The notes under the pieces: model-generated
What the model was told of the DNA's origin: nothing
What the model saw: only the letters and a program-made list of their open reading frames with translations
The model's database searches: none
In this document: positions 24,599 to 28,345 of the stretch, piece by piece
Layout of the letters: every line of letters starts with the position of its first letter
Numbering within the stretch: the first letter of the stretch is position 1
Translations under genes and position numbers: made by a program
Source: Solobacterium sp.
GTDB taxonomy: Bacteria > Bacillota_I > Bacilli_A > Erysipelotrichales > Erysipelotrichaceae
Reading direction: 5' to 3'
NCBI GenBank assembly: GCA_016291725.1
Contig: JAEEYJ010000196.1
Location: forward strand, 1-28,345
Length of the DNA: 28,345 nucleotides

Positions 24599-25920
24599 TG
24601 TACCCAGAACCATTCCTGAACATGATGCAGTCCTTGCTGGGCGAAGAGTACAACACCTGGCTGAAGGAAACGGAGAATGAACCGAAAAGGGGCTTTCGCA
24701 TTAACCCAATGCGCATTGACCCGGACGCCTTTTTCCGTATCTCCTCACTGGAACGCGTCCCGTCTCCTTTTGCAGAGAATGCCTACTACAACACAACGAG
24801 GCACGGACTGGGCAATCTGCCCGAATACCGGACAGGCGCGGTCTATCCGCAGGAGCCCAGCGCATCTTCCGCGGTTGCGGCAGTTGATGTACAGCCGGGC
24901 ATGCGGATCCTGGACCTTTGCGCAGCCCCGGGATCCAAAGCAACCCAGATCGCCGAACGCCTTCACAATGAAGGACTGCTGGTTGCCAACGATATTCATC
25001 ACAGACGCAGTCTTGTGCTTGCCGAGAACTTGGAAAGATGCGGCAGTACCTGCACTGTGGTAACAAACAATGATCCGGTTGATCTCGCAGCATCATTCCC
25101 TGCTTATTTTGACATCGTATTCTGTGATGCACCGTGTTCCGGAGAGGGTATGTTCCGCAAGGAGGATGAAGCGCTGGCTCAATGGTCCATGGAAAATGTC
25201 CTGATGTGTGCCTCCAGGCAACGGTCGATCCTGGACAGTGCAGTTGCCTGTCTCCGTCCCGGCGGTCTGCTTGTCTACAGTACCTGTACGCTCAATACCG
25301 TAGAGAATGAAGAGAACATCGTATGGCTTTGCCGCAAGTATCCGGAAATGGAGACAGTGCCTCTCAACCATACGCACACACGGCCTGGATTTGCCATTGG
25401 ACAGGGAACGGAACATGCACAGCGCATCTTTCCTATGGACGGTGGAGAAGGGCATTTTGTCTGCGTTCTGCGCAAAGCAGGCACGGGTGAGCGCCATGAT
25501 GTACCGTTCCATAAAACATGCCGGCTTCCGGCGGAAGCAGCCTCTTTCCTGAACGATCATTTTGAAAAGGGATTCCCGTACATCTACTGTTCAAAGGATA
25601 CCTACTACGGAAGCACTGCAGCCATGCCGGAAACAGGTTCCTGCCGGATCATCCGTCCGTTTGTACGCCTCGGTCAGCTGAAGAACAAACGGTTTGAACC
25701 GGACCATGCACTGGCTATGAATGCATACAGCAGGCCATTGCGCACCGTTGAATTCGATGATCAGGCTGCCCTGGAATATCTGAAAGGACTGACAAGGACA
25801 ACGGACCTGCCCAAAGGCTGGTATGTCTGCCGGTGGAACGCAATGCCGCTGGGCTGGATCTACAGTGACGGCAGAATACTGAAAAACAAGTATCCGAAAT
25901 CATACCGCATACGCGGATGA
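24598..25920 (+). CDS. RsmB/NOP-family (RsmF-like) rRNA cytosine-5 methyltransferase
   Basis: This 440-residue class I SAM-dependent methyltransferase belongs to the NOL1/NOP2/Sun family that makes 5-methylcytosine in rRNA. The SAM-binding motif is DLCAAPGSK (106-114); the two conserved cysteines are in DAPCSGEG (Cys180, product release) and STCTLN (Cys230, the nucleophile). The C-terminal third (from about 300) holds the RsmF-type N6/PUA-like domain, with a GWYVCRW and RILKNKYPKSYR ending. The exact target base is not deducible. GTG 24598 overlaps the ribF stop and has GGGAGGAG five bases upstream. This gene is not part of the classical B. subtilis operon. Confidence 0.92.
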   Translation: MYPEPFLNMMQSLLGEEYNTWLKETENEPKRGFRINPMRIDPDAFFRISSLERVPSPFAENAYYNTTRHGLGNLPEYRTGAVYPQEPSASSAVAAVDVQPGMRILDLCAAPGSKATQIAERLHNEGLLVANDIHHRRSLVLAENLERCGSTCTVVTNNDPVDLAASFPAYFDIVFCDAPCSGEGMFRKEDEALAQWSMENVLMCASRQRSILDSAVACLRPGGLLVYSTCTLNTVENEENIVWLCRKYPEMETVPLNHTHTRPGFAIGQGTEHAQRIFPMDGGEGHFVCVLRKAGTGERHDVPFHKTCRLPAEAASFLNDHFEKGFPYIYCSKDTYYGSTAAMPETGSCRIIRPFVRLGQLKNKRFEPDHALAMNAYSRPLRTVEFDDQAALEYLKGLTRTTDLPKGWYVCRWNAMPLGWIYSDGRILKNKYPKSYRIRG

Positions 25921-25922
25921 AT

Positions 25923-25931
25923 TGATATAAT
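25923..25931 (+). promoter_or_regulatory. Extended -10 promoter of the Asp23/Gls24 gene
   Basis: TGATATAAT combines the TGn extension with a perfect TATAAT (25926-25931), starting two bases after the methyltransferase stop. No good -35 box is visible. The predicted transcript start is about 25938, giving a leader of about 14 bases with AGAGGA as the ribosome binding site. Confidence 0.7.
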
Positions 25932-25951
25932 AAGCACAGAGGAAAACGAAT

Positions 25952-26263
25952 ATGGCACAGGATTATGTAGTACTGAAAAACCACAGTGAAGACGGTATGA
26001 TCGCAATCAACAAGGAAGTGATTCATTCCATTGCCAGGCTTTCACTGAATGATCTTGAAGATGTTGAGCCCGCAGGAAAGGCTGTCCAGGTCAGGATCGA
26101 GAAGAACCGGCTCTGGATCCGGGCTGACATCAATGTCCGCTACGGCGCAAGTGTCAGCGCAGCGTGCGAGCTTGTACAGCGTACGGTATATGACAACATA
26201 CTGTTCATGACAGGACTGAAACCGTACAACGTATCGGTCAGCGTCGCCGGCTTTACATTTTGA
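25952..26263 (+). CDS. Asp23/Gls24-family envelope stress protein
   Basis: The 103-residue protein matches the Asp23/Gls24 family (YloU and relatives): MIAINKEVIHSIARLSLNDLEDV at the start, a central strand pair with VQVRIEKNRLWIRADINVRYG, and a C-terminal helix and strand ending YNVSVSVAGFTF. Members are small, abundant, often membrane-associated proteins linked to alkaline or envelope stress; the biochemical role is unclear. In B. subtilis the yloU gene sits next to fakA, but this copy is elsewhere; another may lie upstream of the window. It appears to be transcribed alone or into infC, since no terminator is seen after it. Confidence 0.86.
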   Translation: MAQDYVVLKNHSEDGMIAINKEVIHSIARLSLNDLEDVEPAGKAVQVRIEKNRLWIRADINVRYGASVSAACELVQRTVYDNILFMTGLKPYNVSVSVAGFTF

Positions 26264-26265
26264 TA

Positions 26266-26294
26266 TTGACAGGACAAAAGTGCGAGTATAAGAT
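26266..26294 (+). promoter_or_regulatory. Promoter of the infC-rpmI-rplT operon
   Basis: A perfect TTGACA (26266-26271), 17-base spacer and TAAGAT (26289-26294) give a strong candidate. TATAAG at 26287-26292 with a 15-base spacer is an alternative. The predicted start is about 26301. Confidence 0.78.
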
Positions 26295-26300
26295 AGTATA

Positions 26301-26436
26301 GTAAATATGACGGAAAGCAGAAGCGCCGCTTCTCACCTGACATCCTGAGGGATCTGGGTTCATGCCATGTACGTAGAGTATACTTTCGGCAGGTGCGGCT
26401 TCTGTACCTGCTTTCTTTGTCTGGAGGAGGTAATTT
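26301..26436 (+). promoter_or_regulatory. infC leader with attenuator (L20-leader-like)
   Basis: The 136-base leader can form three competing structures. A local hairpin AGAAGC/GCTTCT (26319-26324 with 26328-26333). A long-range antiterminator-type helix joining CAGAAG, GCCG and CACCTG (26318-26339) to CAGGTG, CGGC and TTCTG (26390-26404). A terminator hairpin using 26389-26411. The last two share 26390-26404 and exclude each other. In B. subtilis and relatives ribosomal protein L20 represses infC-rpmI-rplT by promoting termination in such a leader; the same use here is inferred from position and structure, not from a sequence match to that family. Confidence 0.7.
26389..26418 (+). terminator. 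Conditional terminator in the infC leader
   Basis: GCAGGT (26389-26394) pairs with ACCTGC (26406-26411), extendable by G-U pairs at both ends, followed by TTTCTTT. It ends five bases before the infC ribosome binding site and is the probable termination point of the attenuator. Confidence 0.7.
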
Positions 26437-26973
26437 TTGCGCTACGATAAACCAAAGAGAAACGTACCGGAAGAACTGGTAAATGAAAACATCCGCTTTC
26501 ACGAAGTACTTGTGATCGGCCCGAACGGGGAACAGATGGGAAAAATGCTCCGTCGTGAAGCTATTCAGACAGCGTACGACATGGAGCTGGACCTTTACTG
26601 CGTCGCACCGAACGCGGAGGTTCCGGTATGTAAGATTATGGATTATGGCAGATACCGTTTCAACGAGCAGAAAAAAGCCCGCGAGGCAAAGAAAAAGCAG
26701 CATGTTACCGAAGTCAAGCCGCTCAGGCTCTCACCGGTCATCGATGACCATGACTTCGACACAAAGCTGAAACAGGCGAGAAAATGGATCGAGGAAGAAC
26801 AGAAGGTCAAGATCGACATGCGGTTCCGTGGAAGAATGATCACACGGAAGGAAGTCGGTGAAGAGGTTATGAACCGGTTCATTGCTCAGATTTCCGACAT
26901 TGCTCAGGTAGACAGAAAACCGAGCATGCAGGGGAATACGATGTCAGTCGTACTGTCGCCCCTAAAGAAGTAG
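26437..26973 (+). CDS. infC: Translation initiation factor IF-3
   Basis: IF-3 keeps 30S subunits free and checks start codon pairing. The 178-residue protein has the family pattern: VNENIRFHEVLVIGPNGEQMG, APNAEVPVCKIMDYGRYRF, a charged linker helix, then LRLSPVIDDHDFDTKLKQAR and VKIDMRFRGRMITRKE. The start is TTG 26437, with AGGAGG six bases upstream (26425-26430); no upstream ATG is in place. Use of a weak start codon is usual for infC and allows IF-3 to limit its own synthesis. It is followed by rpmI after 18 bases. Confidence 0.96.
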   Translation: MRYDKPKRNVPEELVNENIRFHEVLVIGPNGEQMGKMLRREAIQTAYDMELDLYCVAPNAEVPVCKIMDYGRYRFNEQKKAREAKKKQHVTEVKPLRLSPVIDDHDFDTKLKQARKWIEEEQKVKIDMRFRGRMITRKEVGEEVMNRFIAQISDIAQVDRKPSMQGNTMSVVLSPLKK

Positions 26974-26991
26974 GAATTGGAGGATATTCAG

Positions 26992-27213
26992 ATGAAGGCA
27001 AAAGCCAAGAAACCCAAAAAGATCAGAATGAAGACCAAGAAGACCTTTGCAAAGAGGATCAAGGTCACAGGTTCGGGAAAACTGAGAAGGAAGCATAACT
27101 ATATTTCCCACATGGCAGCACACAAGTCCCACAAACAGAAGAAGCACCTTTCCAAGACAACGATTATGGACGCTACGGACGAGAAGCGTGTAAAGCAGCT
27201 GCTGCAGGGTTAA
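26992..27213 (+). CDS. rpmI: 50S ribosomal protein bL35 with a short basic N-terminal extension
   Basis: The 73-residue protein aligns with bL35 from MKTKKTFAKRIKVTGSGKLRR onward, ending KRVKQLLQG. Family members usually have 64-66 residues and begin just before this MKT. Here about ten extra Lys-rich residues (MKAKAKKPKKIR) precede it. ATG 26992 is chosen because GGAGG (26979-26983) lies eight bases upstream. The internal ATG 27028 at the family start has no ribosome binding site. It sits between infC and rplT, as usual. Confidence 0.93.
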   Translation: MKAKAKKPKKIRMKTKKTFAKRIKVTGSGKLRRKHNYISHMAAHKSHKQKKHLSKTTIMDATDEKRVKQLLQG

Positions 27214-27228
27214 TAGGAGGTGTAAACA

Positions 27229-27585
27229 ATGAGAGTAAAAGGTTCAACACCGACAAGAAACCGTCGGAAGAAGGTACTGAAGCTTGCGAAGGGCTATTTC
27301 GGCAGCAAGCATCTGCTGTACAGAACAGCCAATGAGCAGGTTATGCGTTCCCTGCGCTATTCCTACATCGGACGCAGACAGACAAAGCGTGACATGCGCA
27401 AGCTCTGGATTGCCAGAATCAATGCGGCAGCCAGAATGCACGATATCAGCTATTCCAGACTGATGCACGGTCTTAAGCTGGCGGATGTCAACATCAACCG
27501 TAAGATGCTGAGTGAGATTGCAATCCACGACGAGAACGGTTTTAAAGAAATTGTTGACATTGCAAAGAAAGCATTGGAAAATTAA
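27229..27585 (+). CDS. rplT: 50S ribosomal protein bL20
   Basis: bL20 is needed early in 50S assembly and represses its own operon in Bacillota through the infC leader. The 118-residue product has normal length and the signature segment [17 protein letters not shown] with [10 protein letters not shown] after it. The N-terminal extension is basic ([20 protein letters not shown]). ATG 27229 has AGGAGGTG (27215-27222) upstream. No terminator separates it from the tRNA gene 29 bases downstream. Confidence 0.98.
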   Translation: MRVKGSTPTRNRRKKVLKLAKGYFGSKHLLYRTANEQVMRSLRYSYIGRRQTKRDMRKLWIARINAAARMHDISYSRLMHGLKLADVNINRKMLSEIAIHDENGFKEIVDIAKKALEN

Positions 27586-27614
27586 TAAGCACAGGGGCGA
27601 ACAGTCCCTGATCC

Positions 27615-27691
27615 GGCGAATTGGTGAAGCGGCTTAACACATCGCCCTCTCAAGGCGACATTCACGGGTTCGAATCCCGTATTCGTCACCA
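27615..27691 (+). tRNA. tRNA-Glu, anticodon CTC
   Basis: The 77-base sequence folds as a complete cloverleaf. The acceptor is GGCGAAT with ATTCGTC (one G-U pair) and an encoded CCA end. The anticodon stem TCGCC/GGCGA holds loop CTCTCAA, giving anticodon CTC for GAG codons. The T arm is ACGGG-TTCGAAT-CCCGT. No separate promoter was seen, so it is probably cut from the infC-rpmI-rplT transcript. Most low-G+C relatives rely on the TTC anticodon, so a second glutamate tRNA is expected elsewhere. Confidence 0.95.
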
Positions 27692-27701
27692 TCGGAAACA
27701 G

Positions 27702-27727
27702 ACCGCATGGATATACCATGCGGTTTT
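27702..27727 (+). terminator. Rho-independent terminator after tRNA-Glu
   Basis: ACCGCATGG (27702-27710) pairs perfectly with CCATGCGGT (27716-27724) around ATATA, followed by TTTTGTTCT. It closes the infC-rpmI-rplT-tRNA unit. Confidence 0.9.
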
Positions 27728-27773
27728 GTTCTGATGCAGGCGGGTGCTTCGCAGCCATATCCATCCGCAACAA

Positions 27774-27782
27774 TGATAGAAT
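27774..27782 (+). promoter_or_regulatory. Extended -10 promoter of the last gene
   Basis: TGATAGAAT holds the TGn extension and TAGAAT (27777-27782), 21 bases before ATG 27804. No clear -35 box. Predicted start about 27789. Confidence 0.55.
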
Positions 27783-27803
27783 AGAACAAAAGAGAGGATA
27801 TTC

Positions 27804-28345
27804 ATGTCCGAAACGGATTACAGTAAAGCCTTGAAATCAGCCCAGAAGGAACTGCAGTACTGCCGGAGCAATGGCATCGATCCGATGCTGCCTGCACTGG
27901 ATGATATACTGCTCGGCAAAGAGACTGCCGGGTCGGAGGAGCTTGGCATCATCCAGGTGCCTGCCGAATTCTTTGCCGGTACCGTCTCCGCTGCCAGAGC
28001 CAATCTTTTTGCCCGCAACTTCATGCCCCTCGCACAGGAAGGGACGGAGTTCGCCTACAAATGGGAAGCTCTCTGCCGTTCCCATCTGGAAGAAGGAATC
28101 CGGGATGCTGTACGGGCCTATGAGTACATGAACCGTTATTATGCCGCGGAAGGCAACAAACGTGTAAGCGTGCTGAAATACTTTGATGCCGTCAATATTC
28201 CGGCACGCGTAAAGTCCATTCTTCCGGTACGTGATGGATCACCGGCTGTCGAACTATACTATGAGCACCGTGAATTCATCCGCCTGACAGGCATACGCTT
28301 CATTGAATGTACAGAACAAGGAAGCTGCCGGAAGCTTCTGGAACT
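27804..28345 (+). CDS. Probable BMP/PnrA-family ABC transporter substrate-binding protein, N-terminal part
   Basis: The frame is open from ATG 27804 (AGAGAGGA five bases upstream) to the window end, giving 180 residues of a longer protein. The segments FARNFMPLAQEGTEFAYKW, HLEEGIRDAVRAYEYMNRYY and EGNKRVSVLKYFDA resemble the N-terminal domain that, in some Bacillota proteins annotated as BMP-family substrate-binding proteins, precedes the periplasmic-binding fold; GNKRVSVLK also recalls ParB-like nuclease domains. No signal peptide is seen, which is odd for a surface binding protein. The identification rests on my memory of these motifs, and the diagnostic C-terminal part lies outside the window. 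Confidence 0.7.
   Translation, partial: MSETDYSKALKSAQKELQYCRSNGIDPMLPALDDILLGKETAGSEELGIIQVPAEFFAGTVSAARANLFARNFMPLAQEGTEFAYKWEALCRSHLEEGIRDAVRAYEYMNRYYAAEGNKRVSVLKYFDAVNIPARVKSILPVRDGSPAVELYYEHREFIRLTGIRFIECTEQGSCRKLLE

Noticed and set aside
27592-27610. CAGGG/CCCTG stem between rplT and the tRNA as a terminator
   Set aside because: Only five base pairs, nine-base loop and no T tract; readthrough into the tRNA is expected.
1-28345. CRISPR arrays, insertion sequences, rRNA operons, T-box or FMN riboswitches
   Set aside because: I looked for regular repeats, transposase motifs, terminal inverted repeats and leader motifs by eye and saw none; the gaps are too short for most of them.

Overview
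The window looks like chromosome from a Bacillota (Gram-positive) bacterium, most likely of the Erysipelotrichia type. The reasons are a full-length Gram-positive replicative polymerase PolC, FakA next to RecG, the polC-rimP-nusA-ylxR-infB-rbfA-(truB-ribF) order, an infC-rpmI-rplT operon with an attenuator leader, strong AGGAGG-type ribosome binding sites and a moderate base composition (about half G+C by eye). Placement below phylum is inference. All genes are on the + strand and packed tightly; no gap between genes exceeds 300 bases. No insertion sequence, integrase, CRISPR array or rRNA was seen.

Layout. (1) 1-5780: the 3' part of fakA, a terminator, then recG, rnc and a HerA-like (DUF853) ATPase gene ending in a terminator. 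(2) 5799-10127: polC. (3) 10134-15007: a promoter just after polC drives rimP-nusA-ylxR-infB-rbfA. NusA has a long acidic, charged C-terminal extension. ylxQ, usual between ylxR and infB, is absent; a 16-codon reading frame overlapping the infB start sits there. (4) 15035-16099: trxA and a Crp/Fnr-type regulator with their own extended -10 promoter and a strong terminator. (5) 16152-22795: a compact type VII (ESX/Ess-like) secretion locus: two WXG100-type proteins, a 693-residue lipoprotein with SLH-like and BIG2-like parts, an EssC ATPase with one intact motor domain, and a small YukD/EsaB-like protein. No EsaA, EssA or EssB is present. Regions 4 and 5 separate rbfA from truB, which are neighbours in the classical operon. 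(6) 22804-25920: a near-consensus promoter whose predicted start site falls on the truB start codon, then truB-ribF-rRNA methyltransferase, overlapping by one base each. (7) 25923-26263: an Asp23/Gls24 protein with its own promoter. (8) 26266-27727: infC-rpmI-rplT behind a leader with mutually exclusive hairpins (L20-leader-like), then tRNA-Glu(CTC) and a terminator. (9) 27774-28345: a promoter and the 5' part of a gene probably encoding a BMP/PnrA-family substrate-binding protein.

Most of the window is transcription, translation, ribosome assembly, replication and repair. The accessory element is the type VII-like locus. Its minimal composition and its unusual lipoprotein are the best candidates for something little described. 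The regulatory DNA is also informative: a putative leaderless truB, 5'-terminal hairpins on two operons, and a three-way attenuator before infC.
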